Source: an uncultured Paracoccaceae bacterium (GTDB lineage Bacteria; Pseudomonadota; Alphaproteobacteria; Rhodobacterales; Rhodobacteraceae). Taken from it: a DNA stretch of 64,000 nt. Of the stretch, positions 27,441 through 38,679 are shown one piece after another; position 1 is the stretch's first letter, and each line of letters opens with the position of its first letter. Where the stretch lies: assembly GCA_905182165.1 (NCBI GenBank), contig CAJJAK010000003.1, positions 1 through 64,000 on the forward strand, read 5' to 3'. The notes under the pieces were generated by a model. The model was not told the DNA's origin, made no database searches, and worked only from the letters and a program-made list of their open reading frames with translations. The position numbers and the translations under genes are program-made.

Positions 27441-29324
27441 ATGGATCCAATTATTTTAACTACCGAAATGATTGTGATGCTTGGTTTATTATCACTTACA
27501 GTATTTTTATTTGTTTCTGAAATAATTCGCCTAGATCTTGCGGCAATCTCAATCTTGGTATTGTTAGGATGTTTAAGTTATATGCCAGGATTAGAAGGCT
27601 TAGTTGATGCAAAAACTTTGTTTGATGGTTTTTCCTCTAATGCAGTAATATCAATTATTGCAGTAATGATAATTGGTGCTGGATTAGACAAAACAGGGCT
27701 AATGTCACAACTGCCTGCTATAATATTAAAATATGGTGGAAAGACTGAAAAAAGAATTATACCCATAATTTCTAGTTCTGTTGGTATAATCTCAAGTTTC
27801 ATGCAAAACGTAGGTGCTGCAGCTCTATACATACCAGTAGTTTCACGAATTTCTAGCCGAACAGATATCCCACTTTCTCGACTTTTAATGCCAATGGGCT
27901 TTTGCGCAATACTTGGTGGAACGTTAACCATGGTGGGTTCATCACCCTTAATTTTATTAAATGATTTAATATTGACCACAAACGAAAATTTACCAATCGG
28001 TCAGAAAATTCCACCTTTTTCATTATTTTCAGTAACACCCATAGGTCTTGCTCTGGTAACTACTGGCATCCTCTACTTTGTTGTTTTGGGAAAATGGGTA
28101 TTGCCTGGGGTGCCAGCACGGTCAGACGCCACTTCAGGACAATCTATGAAGGAATACTTGAAAAGGCTTTATGGTTTAAAGGCTGATATTATCGAAATAG
28201 AAATACCTGAAGGAAACATTCTTTTAGGGCAAACATTAGGCGATCTTATGGATGCACATCACTGCTATGTTATTGGAACTAACTTTAGTGGAAAAAATTG
28301 GATAGCGCCTCCTCTAACAACTTTAATTCAAACCCCTTGTCGGTTGGCTGTATTAGGTAGAGAAAAAGTTATTCGTGAAATGGTTGATGATTATGGGTTA
28401 AAGGTCTTACCTGCTCTTAAAAACTTTTCTGAAGATTTTGCACCAACAAAGTCAGGTGTTGCTGAAGTGGTAATACCGCCTGATAGTGCACTAATTGGCA
28501 AAGATGCTCGGGAACTTTTATTTCGAAAAACTTATCAAGTTTCTATGTTAGCGATACATAGGAGTGAAGAAACCTATAGCAATGTTGAAACAGACGAACA
28601 TGAGGCATCACAAATTTGGTCAATTCCTTTTAAGGCGGGAGATACTTTAGTTATACACACAAGTTGGGAGGCTTTAACCCGACTAACTAATGACCGCAAT
28701 TTTGTGGTAGTTACAACAGATTTTCCCCGTGAAGAGCTTCGACCACAAAAAGTGGGTTGGGCATTATTGTTTTTTTTAACGGCACTTGGAATGATTTTAT
28801 TCACAAATATACAATTATCTCTGTGTCTATTAACTGGTGCTGCCGGCATGATAATCAGTAAAGTAATAGATATAGATGAAGCCTATAATTCAGTGGGTTG
28901 GAATACAGTATTCCTTTTAGCCAGTTTAATTCCACTTGGCCAAGCTGTTCAAAATACTGGAACAGCCGAGTGGATTGCACAGTTAATTTTAACTGTATTA
29001 GATGGTTGGCCAATATGGGCCTTGCAAACTGGTGTAGCAATCCTGGCAACAATATTTACACTTATTATGTCAAATGTTGGCGCTACGGTACTATTGGTTC
29101 CGTTGGCGATTAGTATCGCAATAGCTGCAGGAGGCGATCCAGGATTATTTGCAATGACTGTAGCGATTTCTACATCTAATTCTTTTTTAATTCCAACTCA
29201 TCAGGTAAACGCATTAATAATGGGCCCTGCTGGTTATCGCGTAATAGATTTTGTAAAAACCGGTGGGATAATGACTATCTTATTTTTGATTGTATCTATG
29301 ATAATGATAAACCTAGTTTTCTGA
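27441..29324 (+). CDS. SLC13/DASS-family permease with two internal TrkA-C (RCK_C) domains
   Basis: Predicted ion-coupled anion transporter of 627 residues. The N-terminal membrane half ends around residue 215 with the family motif 'FMQNVGAAALYIPVVSRIS' and 'GGTLTMVGSSPLILLNDLIL'. Two soluble TrkA-C repeats occupy about residues 240-430 ('IIEIEIPEGNILLGQTLGDLM' and 'VAEVVIPPDSALIGKDARELLFR'). The C-terminal membrane half has 'VGWNTVFLLASLIPLGQAVQNTG' and 'IMSNVGATVLLVPLAISIA'. Proteins of this layout are often annotated for sulfate, citrate or dicarboxylates; the substrate here cannot be told. It is convergent with the RecD-like gene, with only seven bases between them. Confidence 0.87.
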   Translation: MDPIILTTEMIVMLGLLSLTVFLFVSEIIRLDLAAISILVLLGCLSYMPGLEGLVDAKTLFDGFSSNAVISIIAVMIIGAGLDKTGLMSQLPAIILKYGGKTEKRIIPIISSSVGIISSFMQNVGAAALYIPVVSRISSRTDIPLSRLLMPMGFCAILGGTLTMVGSSPLILLNDLILTTNENLPIGQKIPPFSLFSVTPIGLALVTTGILYFVVLGKWVLPGVPARSDATSGQSMKEYLKRLYGLKADIIEIEIPEGNILLGQTLGDLMDAHHCYVIGTNFSGKNWIAPPLTTLIQTPCRLAVLGREKVIREMVDDYGLKVLPALKNFSEDFAPTKSGVAEVVIPPDSALIGKDARELLFRKTYQVSMLAIHRSEETYSNVETDEHEASQIWSIPFKAGDTLVIHTSWEALTRLTNDRNFVVVTTDFPREELRPQKVGWALLFFLTALGMILFTNIQLSLCLLTGAAGMIISKVIDIDEAYNSVGWNTVFLLASLIPLGQAVQNTGTAEWIAQLILTVLDGWPIWALQTGVAILATIFTLIMSNVGATVLLVPLAISIAIAAGGDPGLFAMTVAISTSNSFLIPTHQVNALIMGPAGYRVIDFVKTGGIMTILFLIVSMIMINLVF

Positions 29325-29331
29325 ATTTTTG

Positions 29332-30815
29332 TTAGGTTTTCAAGTCACTGGTCGACAAAGGTTTTAAGGGTTTTGAAAGTCTATAGCGAGTAACCCAAAA
29401 CAATTTTTTTTGAGCACGCGTTATGGAGACATAGGCCAACCTCTTCCAGAGTGGCAAATCAGACTCAATTCTTCCAGTTCTAGCTGCTGCGTAAATATCA
29501 GGCGCAAACACCTGTACATCTGGCCATTGGGAGCCCTGAGATTTATGAATTGTGACTGCAGCCCCATGCAGAAATGCTGCTCCCATTTTTGCTGCGAATG
29601 GAATAAATGGCTCATCTTTATCATTTTTTTCTATCTTTATTATACTCGCAGCACTAACATATGGATCTTCTGCGCCAACAACATGTAATCTAGAAAATCC
29701 TAATTTTCGACCATTACCTAAAAAGATAGCATGAGCCCCTTTGATTAAACCTCGAGCCTCCAAATCAAGGCGTTTCTTCCTGTGCTTTAACGGCAATTCA
29801 ATTCCATCACATATTAGAGGCTCACCCACAATCAACTCATCATCTGGAGCATTATAAGAATTACGAAAGGCTTGTATTAGTCTAATTCTTGTAGCATTTC
29901 GCCAAACTAAAACAGGTGATCTTGCCATCATATCACTTATCACCCTTTCGTTAACAATTATCCGATCATCCACTTTAGACGCTTCAAAAATTTTGTTCTC
30001 AAAATCTTTAAAAGTAATATCAGGATCTGCCAGGCAATGAGCTAGATCTAAAATTGGATTATCAGACTCCTGCCGGTGAATACGGTAAAGGTTAATTTTT
30101 TTGGTGTCATCAATATCATCAAAAACCATTTTTCCAGAGTTTCCAACAGGCGCCAACTGAGCTGGATCACCAAATAAAATTAATGTTGAGAATATATCTC
30201 TTAAGTCCGATAATTGCTTCTCATCCAACATTGAACTTTCGTCTACAAATCCAATATCTAAAGGTTCATCACGTCGCTCCCAACCCGTAATAAAATCAGA
30301 TCCACGCAATCCTGCAGCTGCTAAGGCTCCTGGAATTGATTTATTGACTTTGAAAAAAGCCTCAGCTCTTTTCAAAGCATCTTCGCTCAAACCAGCTATA
30401 ATTGGTTTTTCTTGTTTTCCATTAAGCCAGTCAGCTATTTTTTCATATTCAGGATCATATATTGGAGTGTATAATATTCTATGAATAGTAGTAGCAGCCA
30501 CCCCCTGCTGGCGAATGACACTAGCAGCTTTATTTGTTGGTGCCAGTATTGCTAAAGTTCGTTTTTTTTGGGTTCTAGTAGGTTGGTAATCCCCAGAAAC
30601 TGTTTCGACCCCCAATTGGTTCAAGTCTGAAACTATTTTTGCAAGCAATAAGGTTTTACCAGAACCGGCTTTTCCAACAATTGTGAGTTCTTTATTTTTG
30701 TTTCTAACCAATAGCAGAGATATTTTCTTTTTTAATATCAATTCCAGATTCAGATAATACCTCTAAAATTTTATCATAAGCATTTGTTTGGTCATCAGAA
30801 AATTGCAATAGAAAC
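29332..30815 (-). CDS. RecD/UvrD-type ATP-dependent DNA helicase (single-subunit, RecD-like; N-terminal frameshift)
   Basis: Superfamily 1 helicase with Walker A 'GKAGSGKT', 'AILAPTNKAASVIRQQGVAATTIHRIL', Walker B region 'DIGFVDESSMLDEKQLSDL', 'LILFGDPAQLAPVG' and the C-terminal UvrD-like 'VTIHKSQGSQWPDVQVF' and 'RLAYVSITRAQKKLFWVTRY'. The frame upstream of 30741 continues in another register with 'FSDDQTNAYDKILEVL', the usual N-terminus. Removing one G near 30705 would join them, and a second shift near 30805 is needed to reach an ATG close to 30815. The start coordinate is therefore approximate. It lies upstream of ccr in roseobacters as I remember them; its DNA-repair role is inferred. Confidence 0.82.
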
Positions 30816-30865
30816 TCATTTTTTCATGAGTTTATCCTTAAGACCCATCACTTGCTAGCCCAAAA

Positions 30866-32155
30866 CTATAAGTTTCCACTCGCTTCTAAAGTATCCTCAA
30901 AAGTACGTAGTCCAGTTTGTGGTGCCGAAACCAAAACAGCCATGTTTCCGGGTTTATGTTCATTTTTTCGCATTTTAGTATGAGCATTAGGTATATCAAT
31001 CCAAGGAAATACCTCAGACATACACGGGTCTAATCTTCGCTCTAGCATCAATTGATTAGCCGCCGCCGCCTGTTTTAAATGTGCAAAATGACTTCCTTGA
31101 ATTCTTTTTTGATTCATCCAGACGTAACGGGCATCCATCGTTAAATTATATCCTGTTGTTCCAGCACAAATGACTATCATACCACCTTTTTTGCAAACAA
31201 ACGTTGAGACAGGGAATGTAGCTTCGCCAGGATGTTCAAATACCATGTCAACATTCACACCCTTTCCAGTTATTTCCCAAATAGCTTTTCCAAACTTTCT
31301 GACCTCACCAAACCAAGCTTTATATTCATCAGAATTTACTACTGGCAATTGACCCCAACAATTATAATCTTTCCTATTAATTACTCCTTTAGCACCCAAG
31401 CCCATGACAAAGTCACGCTTCTCTTCATCTGAAATAACCCCAATTGCATTAGCACCTGCAGTATTAATTAATTGAATGGCAAATGATCCAAGGCCACCTG
31501 AAGCTCCCCATACTAGAACATTTTGGCCTGGTTTTAATTCATGTGGGTGATGACCAAATAGCATGCGGTATGCTGTTGCCAAGGTTAAAGTATAGCAAGC
31601 ACTCTCTTCCCAAGTTAAATGTTTTGGACGCAGCATTAATTGTTGCGCTTGCACACGGGTAAACTGTGCAAAAGATCCATCTGCCGTTTCATACCCCCAA
31701 ATCCTTTGACTGGAGGAAAACATTGGATCACCACCATTACATTCTTCATCGTCACCATCGTCCTGATTACAGTGAACTACAACTTCATCACCAACTTTCC
31801 ACCTTGTTACCTTATCACCAATTGCCCAGACTATTCCTGCTGCATCTGACCCAGCGACATGGAAATCTTCTTTGTGTACATCAAAAGGGGAAATAGGGAT
31901 ACCAAGGCCTGCCCATATACCATTATAGTTCACTCCAGCCGCCATAACGAAAATTAAAACTTCAGTGCTGTCTAAAACCGGCGTTTCAACAACCTCCACT
32001 TTAAATGACTTATCTGGCTCACCATGCCGGTCTCTTCTAATCACCCATGCGTACATTTTTTTTGGTACATATCCTAACGGTGGAATCTCCCCGACCTCAT
32101 ACAATTCTTTTTCATCAGCTTTGTAAGAAATTCTACTATTTGGTGTATCCAGCAT
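30866..32155 (-). CDS. ccr: Crotonyl-CoA carboxylase/reductase
   Basis: NADPH-dependent reductive carboxylation of crotonyl-CoA to ethylmalonyl-CoA, the defining step of the ethylmalonyl-CoA pathway. The 429-residue medium-chain dehydrogenase-like protein has 'EIPPLGYVPKKMYAWVIRRDRHGEP', 'GVNYNGIWAGLGIP', 'HVAGSDAAGIVWAIGDKVTRWKVGDEVVVHCNQ', 'SSQRIWGYETADGSFAQF', the cofactor site 'VLVWGASGGLGSFAIQL' and 'GSHFAHLKQAAAAN'. These are specific to Ccr rather than to general quinone reductases. I start it at the ATG at 32155, preceded by GGAGAG; a longer frame to 32173 exists. No defect is visible. Confidence 0.95.
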   Translation of the reverse strand: MLDTPNSRISYKADEKELYEVGEIPPLGYVPKKMYAWVIRRDRHGEPDKSFKVEVVETPVLDSTEVLIFVMAAGVNYNGIWAGLGIPISPFDVHKEDFHVAGSDAAGIVWAIGDKVTRWKVGDEVVVHCNQDDGDDEECNGGDPMFSSSQRIWGYETADGSFAQFTRVQAQQLMLRPKHLTWEESACYTLTLATAYRMLFGHHPHELKPGQNVLVWGASGGLGSFAIQLINTAGANAIGVISDEEKRDFVMGLGAKGVINRKDYNCWGQLPVVNSDEYKAWFGEVRKFGKAIWEITGKGVNVDMVFEHPGEATFPVSTFVCKKGGMIVICAGTTGYNLTMDARYVWMNQKRIQGSHFAHLKQAAAANQLMLERRLDPCMSEVFPWIDIPNAHTKMRKNEHKPGNMAVLVSAPQTGLRTFEDTLEASGNL

Positions 32156-32343
32156 AATACTCTCCAGAATCAATCATTTTTACAGTCACTAACTATTCGC
32201 AATATAAGAAAGTAATCGCAAGAGTAATTTTCATTATCATTAAAATAACTTCTTCATTTTCATTAATTAATTTTATTAAAACGTAATTTTATTGCTTTGA
32301 TGAAATTATTACATCAAATGGATAATAGAGTTTGCATAAAAAT
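32156..32343. promoter_or_regulatory. AT-rich intergenic region upstream of ccr
   Basis: About 190 bp, strongly AT-rich, between ccr and the upstream acyltransferase gene on the same strand. It presumably carries the ccr promoter. No gene, RNA or clear binding site could be recognised. Confidence 0.35.
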
Positions 32344-33686
32344 CTATAAGATTTCCACAGGATCTATTACAATACCATCCTTGCTTCTCTTCAGCGCGCC
32401 TCTATTCAAAAGGGTTTCTAACGCATGCTCAATGACGTAAGACTGTGTTTCAACTGGCACATGCACCTGTGCACCAGAAGACTTAAGTTTTTTTAATAAA
32501 TCAGCACATAGTTCCTGAATTTGCGCATCTTGCAAAGGCGCATTTGAAGATTTTATTGCTGTTGCAACTAGAGGGACCGGCAAGACTGGCACAACCTTGC
32601 TGACTTCATCCATAACTTTTCGACCTAACAAAACTGTCCGGCGATCCGAACTTTTAATATCACTATTTGCCATAAACGTTCTCATTGAGATAGGCTGTCC
32701 AAAGCTAACACTAGCATACCCAAAACGATTAAATCGACCAGTCAGCCGTAACCATATTTGCCTGAATAAAAAGCCAACTGCTGACAACAAACTGAATTCA
32801 AAATGCTCCTCTGGATGATTTGAGGCTTTTAAAAGAATACGATCTTCTAAAACTCGGTCATAATTCAATCCCACAGGCACTAATACAATATCTCGCTTTT
32901 GCCCTATGTCAAAATTCGAAACCATATAACTCAAGATTCCGAGCTTACCCCTTTTTAACTTACCATCAAGACTTAAGGCCCCTTCTGGAAAAATAGCTTG
33001 TGTTACTCCACCATCAGTCGCCATTTGCACGTATCTCGTTAACACTTTACGATAAAGTGGTCCTTGATCTGTACGTCTGATAAAATATCCACCCCAAGCT
33101 CGTATCAATTGCTGAAATGGCCAAACTCGCGCCCACTCACCAACAGCGTAAGAAAGAGCTGAACGATCAGAAGCCAGCCATGTTAACCTGATTTAATGAT
33201 TGATCTATGGTTTATAATAAATAGAACGGTTGCATTCTTATCTAGTCCAGAAAAAATTTGCTTCTCTTCAAGACCTAAGTTTACTCTGTAAATCAGTTTA
33301 GAGATCAATCGAGCTAACCTTATGGCAAACCCAAAGTAAGCCATAGCCGAAAACGAAGGGATTATTTCTCTCGCATAAGTAGCCACTTCGTCAATCACAA
33401 CCTTTTCAGGGATCTGATTATTCTGAGCATATTCTATCGCTGCATCCATGACCTCTGAATCGTAAACTAACCGGTCAATCATCACTCTTCGTTGCATTAA
33501 CTTGAAAGGTTGTATCTTTAAGTCCAACTTTTTATTTAACCGGTTTATAAGGCGTTCAAACCGCCTTTTGAAATACCATCTAACCGAGGGAACTAACACT
33601 CGGTCCAGTAGACCAAATATCATTAGTAGACCTCCAACGACCGCCAACCAAATAGGGATTTCTATGATTCCAAACATAGGCTGCAC
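32344..33686 (-). CDS. PlsC-type glycerophospholipid acyltransferase (frame disrupted)
   Basis: Predicted membrane-associated acyltransferase of the PlsB/PlsC superfamily. The N-terminal part (33183-33686) has a hydrophobic helix, a basic stretch 'RWYFKRRFERLINRL', and block I as 'INHRS'. The C-terminal part (32344-33108) has 'IRAWGGYFIRR', block III 'IFPEGALS' and a long C-terminal extension. The link 'TWLASDRSALSYAVGEWARVWPFQQL' lies between them in yet another register, so at least two shifts occur between about 33110 and 33205, just after the catalytic histidine block. Its place between ccr and ecm is one I recall from Rhodobacterales. The acyl substrate and step are not determinable. Confidence 0.8.
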
Positions 33687-33831
33687 CCTAAACTAAAGTA
33701 ACTTATGGACAACATACCTTTTCAAATATTACACTGCGACGATGGGACCAAACAAGTTTTAGACATAATGTTCCCATTTGGGTTAGTATGATGTTATTAT
33801 CTTACCAATCAATTTTTTTAGGATTTTGAAA

Positions 33832-35778
33832 GTGGCTCAAAATAAAAATCAACCTTGGCTTTTTCGGACCTATGCGGGTCACTCCACTGCTAAAGCATCG
33901 AATGCGCTATATAAAAATAATCTAAGTAAAGGGCAGACAGGTTTATCTATAGCTTTCGATCTACCAACTCAAACTGGATATGATAGTGATCATATTTTAG
34001 CAAAAGGAGAAGTTGGAAAAGTTGGCGTACCAATATCTCATATGGGTGATATGAAAACTTTATTCAAAGACATCCCTTTAGATAAAATGAACACGTCAAT
34101 GACGATTAATGCAACAGCGCCTTGGTTGTTATCATTATACATAGCTGTCGCACAAGATCAGGGCATCGATAGCACCAAACTTAAAGGTACGGTACAAAAT
34201 GATATAATTAAGGAATACCTTTCTAGAGGCACCCATGTCTTTCCCACCAGAGCCTTCAATGCGATTAATAACAGATGTTGCAGCATACTGTTACGAATTT
34301 GTCCCAAAGTGGAACCCAATGAACGTTTGCTCATATCACCTACAAGAAGCAGGAGCAACGCCTGAGCAAGAGTTAGCATTCGCATTAGCAACCGCAACTT
34401 CAGTATTAGATAATCTGCAAACAAAAGTATCAAAAAAAGACTTTCCACAATTAGTTGGGCGCATTTCATTCTTTGTAAACGCAGGTATACGCTTCATTAC
34501 TGAAATTTGTAAAATGCGAGCTTTTGTTGAGCTATGGGATGAGATTTGTCTTAACCGATATGGAGTAAAAGATCCAAAGTTCCGGCGATTTCGTTATGGT
34601 GTGCAAGTTAATTCATTAGGTTTAACTGAGCAACAACCAGAAAATAACGTCTATCGGATATTGATTGAAATGCTTGCAGTAACGTTGTCAAAAAATGCAC
34701 GGGCTAGAGCCGTTCAGCTTCCCGCCTGGAACGAGGCACTTGGATTACCAAGGCCGTGGGATCAACAATGGTCTTTGCGAATGCAACAAATTATGGCTTA
34801 TGAAACTGATCTATTAGAATATGAAGATATATTTGATGAAAACCCTACTATTGATAAAAAAGTAAAACAGTTAAAAGAAGGCGCACTAATAGAATTAAAT
34901 CAAATAGATAGTCTTGGAGGTGCCTTGAATGCCATTGAGTATATGAAAACTCAATTAGTAAAATCTAATTCCGAAAGAATTTCTAAAATTGAAGACGGCT
35001 CATCAACTGTTGTAGGCGTAAACAAATTTATCGAGAGTGCAATTAGCCCATTAACAGCAAATGATGGCTCAATAATGACAGCAGATGTCGGCGCTGAAAG
35101 AGATCAATTAGATCGATTGGATAAATGGCGGAATACCCGAAATCCAGACAGAGTAAGACATGCCCTACATTCGCTCAAAATAGCAGCCAAAAACGGTGAT
35201 AATATTATGCTACCATCCATCGAAGCCGCAAAATCTGGAGTTACTACTGGCGAATGGGGTCAGGTTATGAGAGACGTATTTGGGGTTTACAAAGCACCTA
35301 CGGGAGTTGGTAAATCCATATCTAATGATGTCTCAAATTTAGATCACTTACGTTTAGCTGTTGATGAAGTGTCAGACAGGTTGGGTAGACGTATGAAATT
35401 ACTTGTTGGCAAGCCAGGATTAGATGGGCACTCAAATGGAGCTGAACAAATAGCAACGCGCGCGCGCGATTGCGGCATTGAAATAACCTACGAGGGCATA
35501 CGACTAACACCAAATGAAATTGTGGATGCTGCAATATTGGAAAATGTGCATGTAATTGGATTATCTATTCTTTCAGGTAGCCATACCCCTCTAGTTAAAG
35601 ATGTGCTCAAGCGACTAAAGGATAAGGATAGACACGATATTCCTGTTGTAGTTGGTGGGATAATCCCAGAAAAAGACGCAGTACTTTAAAAAAAGCCGGT
35701 GTATCTCAGGTTTACACACCCAAAGACTTTGAATTAAATAAAATTATAGCAGACCTTATAGAAATAGTTGATGTCTGA
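33832..35778 (+). CDS. ecm: Ethylmalonyl-CoA mutase, coenzyme-B12-dependent (two frameshifts)
   Basis: Isomerises (2R)-ethylmalonyl-CoA to methylsuccinyl-CoA, two steps after Ccr. The N-terminal domain has 'PWLFRTYAGHSTAKASNALYKNNLSKGQTGLSIAFDLPTQTGYDSDH' and 'NTSMTINATAPWLLSLYIAVAQDQG'. The C-terminal cobalamin domain has 'KPGLDGHSNGAEQIA' with the D-x-H-x-x-G ligand histidine and 'LSILSGSHTPL'. The overall style (MeaA-like) favours Ecm over methylmalonyl-CoA mutase. Frame breaks near 34238 (CCC to CC restores 'GTHVFPPEPSMRLI') and 35689 (one T added restores 'DAVLLKKAGVSQVYTPKDFE') look like homopolymer errors. I prefer the GTG at 33832, with AGGA eight bases upstream, over the TTG at 33826. 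Confidence 0.9.
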
Positions 35779-35824
35779 TGCTCTTCCAATTAGCATATCA
35801 AATATATGCTAATTGGAATTTAAA

Positions 35825-37095
35825 ATGCAAAATGATCAAACATTAATGTCAGAAATAGAATCTCGTAAAGAAGATCTTATTCAACTAACACAAGATTTAA
35901 TAAGAATACCCACTATAAATCCACCCTGTGGAAATTATCTTGAAATTTGTGAATATTTGGAAAAACGATTAAAATCATCTGGATTTGAAACTCAAATGAT
36001 ACGGGCTAAAGGAGCAATTGCTGATAGTGATAAATACCCTAGATGGAATATTATAGGTAGGTATGAAGGAAAGAATTCTGGGGATTGTGTGCATTTTAAT
36101 AGCCATACCGATGTAGTAGAGGTTGGCAATGGGTGGACAACTGATCCTTTTGGAGCAGAGCTTCGAGATGGTAAAATTTTTGGCCGTGGAGCCTGTGATA
36201 TGAAAGGCGGTCTTGCGACCTCAATCATTGCAGCAGAAGCATTTATAGCTACTTATCCAAATTTCAATGGTAGTATTGAAATCTCAGGTACTGCAGATGA
36301 AGAATCTGGGGGTTTTGGTGGTGTCGCTTATCTTGCAGAAAAAGGGCATTTTAAAAATGTAGATCATGTAATTATCCCAGAGCCGTTGAACAAAGATAGA
36401 GTTTGTGTTGGGCATCGTGGTGTATGGTGGGCGGAAATTGAAACCAAAGGACGTATTGCGCATGGTTCAATGCCTTTTTTAGGCGATTGTGCAGTAAGGC
36501 ATATGGGCGCTATTTTAGAAGATATGGAAAATGCTTTATCATCTGGAGAAGTTGGAAAAAAATTAACCTCAATACCAAAGGAGCAAAACAATCAACGCTA
36601 AATATTAATTCCATACATGGAGGGGAATCAGAACAAGACGATGATTACACTGGGTTACCTTCCCCATGTGTACCTGATCGATGCAAAATAGTAATTGATA
36701 GAAGGTTTCTTATTGAAGAGAAGTTACCTGAAGTGAAATCAGAAGTTTATAAGTTATTAAATAACTTAAAAGAAACCCGAGAAAATTTTGATTTTGAAAT
36801 AAGGGATATGCATGAAGTTCATCCAACTATGACGCCAAAAGACGCTCCTGTTGTTACGGCTATTTCTAAAGCAATAAAAGAGGTGCTTGGTAAAACAGCA
36901 GAACATGTTGTCTCACCAGGGACATATGATCAAAAACATATAGATAGAATTGGTAAACTAAGTAATTGTGTTGCTTACGGTCCAGGGATACTTGATTTAG
37001 CACACCAACCTGATGAATGGATTGGTGTAGACGATATGGTGGATAGTGCTAAAGTAATGGGGAAAGCGTTAACTTCTTTTCACTCCGTTAGATAA
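35825..37095 (+). CDS. M20-family metallopeptidase (ArgE/DapE-like; one frameshift)
   Basis: Zinc-dependent amidohydrolase related to acetylornithine deacetylase and succinyl-diaminopimelate desuccinylase. It has the metal-binding 'HFNSHTDVVEVGNGWTTDPFG', 'GRGACDMKGG' and 'GTADEESGGFGG' motifs, a dimerisation domain, and 'SPGTYDQKHI' towards the end. The frame breaks near 36583; adding one A to the AAA run gives 'PKGAKQSTLNINSIHGGE', the expected continuation, and about 423 residues. The start is an ATG at 35825. The substrate is unknown; family names such as ArgE or DapE are not secure here. Confidence 0.85.
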
Positions 37096-37108
37096 TAAGC
37101 CCCATCAG

Positions 37109-37591
37109 TTAGTCTCGCAATTCTGTCGAAAAAACACCCCATATTGATGATTTTAGTGCCCACCCTTTGTACCCATCAGCATTTAATTTACACCATGTAA
37201 TATCACATTTTCCAAGCCTGGCTATGACGCCTGTTTCCAAAAATGCATTTATTGGCATACCAATAGTTGGTTTAGCTAAAAGAGGCGTGAGATCCTTGAT
37301 AACTAAAATATTTCTCACGCCGGATAAAAGAGAATAGTGCATCCAACCACCCTCTCCCTCCCAATCAACAACCTGACGCCAATGGCCAAATTCAGCAATA
37401 ATTTTTAAAGGTGTATTCTTTTGTTTGAATATCCAATCTACTCTGTGAGATAAGCTGGGGCCCCTTCTAACATTTCCTTCAGGTGCTTTCATTGAAACGA
37501 AGCGAGGTATAGGCAAATTAGTTACCTGCCCTCGCTGCTCTGCGTGAACAATAGAAAAGCTAAAATTTGCACCAATCATTATTATACACAT
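37109..37591 (-). CDS. Secreted SH3-domain protein
   Basis: A 160-residue protein with a signal peptide (to about 'SIVHA', residue 17) followed by two bacterial SH3-like units: 'FVSMKAPEGNVRRGPSLSHRVDWIFKQKNTPLKIIAEFGHWRQVVDWEGEGGWMHYSLLSG' and a second, weaker one ending in 'WCKLNADGYKGWALKSSIWGV'. Such proteins are periplasmic and are thought to bind peptidoglycan or other ligands; no catalytic domain is present. It is divergent from the glyoxylate reductase-like gene. The specific function is unknown. Confidence 0.82.
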   Translation of the reverse strand: MCIIMIGANFSFSIVHAEQRGQVTNLPIPRFVSMKAPEGNVRRGPSLSHRVDWIFKQKNTPLKIIAEFGHWRQVVDWEGEGGWMHYSLLSGVRNILVIKDLTPLLAKPTIGMPINAFLETGVIARLGKCDITWCKLNADGYKGWALKSSIWGVFSTELRD

Positions 37592-37692
37592 AATAAATGA
37601 ATGAAATTTATTTAATATAGTGTATCTTATTTACTTGCTCCTTAGTATAGATATTTGCCAGTATATAACAAAAGTTACCAGAGGAATGTCAG

Positions 37693-38679
37693 ATGAGTAA
37701 ACAAAAACCAAAAGTAATCGTTACTCGCCGCCTACCAGCCCCGGTAGAAAATCGAATGAAAGAATTATTCGATGTAGAGCTCAATGAAAATGACATTCCA
37801 ATGTCATCAAAAGAACTGGGCATTGCTATGACTAAGGCTGACGTTTTGGTTCCAACTATAAGTGATACGATTGATAACAAACTTTTGGCCAGAGCTGGAG
37901 AAAATTTGAGATTGATAGCTAGTTATGGTGCAGGCTTTGATCATATTGATGTGCAAACAGCAAGACAAAGAGGAATACTCATTTCAAACACACCAGGTGT
38001 CCTTACGGATGACACTGCTGATATGACTTTGGCACTTATGTTGGGTGTGATGCGGAGGTTTCAAGAGGGAGCTAGCTTAATTCAAAAAAAATCCTGGGAT
38101 GGTTGGTCGCCTTCGGCAATGCTTGGGACCCGTTTAGGGGGTAAAAAACTAGGCATCTTAGGAATGGGCAGAATTGGTGCTGCCGTAGCAAATCGAGCCA
38201 AAGCATTTGGAATGGAAATCAATTATCATAATAGAAAAAAATTACATCCTGCGCTCGAGGCTCCAACAGAAGCAATTTTTTGGGAAAACTTTGATAGCAT
38301 GCTTGCAGAGATTGACGTTTTATCAATCAATTGTCCTCACACACCCTCCACCTTCCATATGATTAATAGCGGCAGACTTTCATTGATGAAAGAAACTGCA
38401 TTTATAGTTAATACCTCCAGGGGAGAGGTTATGGATGAAAATGCTTTAGCACGTGCATTAAAGAATAATAAATTAGCGGGGGCAGCCTTAGATGTCTTCG
38501 AAGCACGCAAAGAGGTAAATCCACAGCTGCGCAATCTTCCCAACGTAATGTTATTGCCACATATGGGTTCAGCGACAGATGAGGCTCGAATAGAAATGGG
38601 CGAAAAGGTAATCATAAACATAAAAACTTTTATTGATGGCCATAGGCCACCTGATCAAGTCGTACCTGCGATGTTATAA
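37693..38679 (+). CDS. D-2-hydroxyacid dehydrogenase, glyoxylate/hydroxypyruvate reductase type
   Basis: NAD(P)H-dependent reductase predicted to convert glyoxylate to glycolate or hydroxypyruvate to glycerate. The 328-residue product has the substrate region 'LIASYGAGFDHIDVQTARQRGILISNTPGVLTDDTADM', the nucleotide-binding 'GKKLGILGMGRIGAAVANRAKAFG', catalytic Arg in 'NTSRGEVMDENAL', Glu in 'LDVFEARKEVNPQL' and His in 'LPHMGSATDEAR'. A GAGGA site precedes the ATG. Nearby ccr, ecm and the gcv operon all touch glyoxylate/glycine metabolism, which fits this role. It is convergent with the dehalogenase-like gene, with the stops adjacent. Confidence 0.87.
   Translation: MSKQKPKVIVTRRLPAPVENRMKELFDVELNENDIPMSSKELGIAMTKADVLVPTISDTIDNKLLARAGENLRLIASYGAGFDHIDVQTARQRGILISNTPGVLTDDTADMTLALMLGVMRRFQEGASLIQKKSWDGWSPSAMLGTRLGGKKLGILGMGRIGAAVANRAKAFGMEINYHNRKKLHPALEAPTEAIFWENFDSMLAEIDVLSINCPHTPSTFHMINSGRLSLMKETAFIVNTSRGEVMDENALARALKNNKLAGAALDVFEARKEVNPQLRNLPNVMLLPHMGSATDEARIEMGEKVIINIKTFIDGHRPPDQVVPAML

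Noticed and set aside
33826..33831. TTG at 33826 as the ecm start
   Set aside because: Its distance to the AGGA site is only two bases. The GTG at 33832 has proper spacing and matches the family N-terminus.
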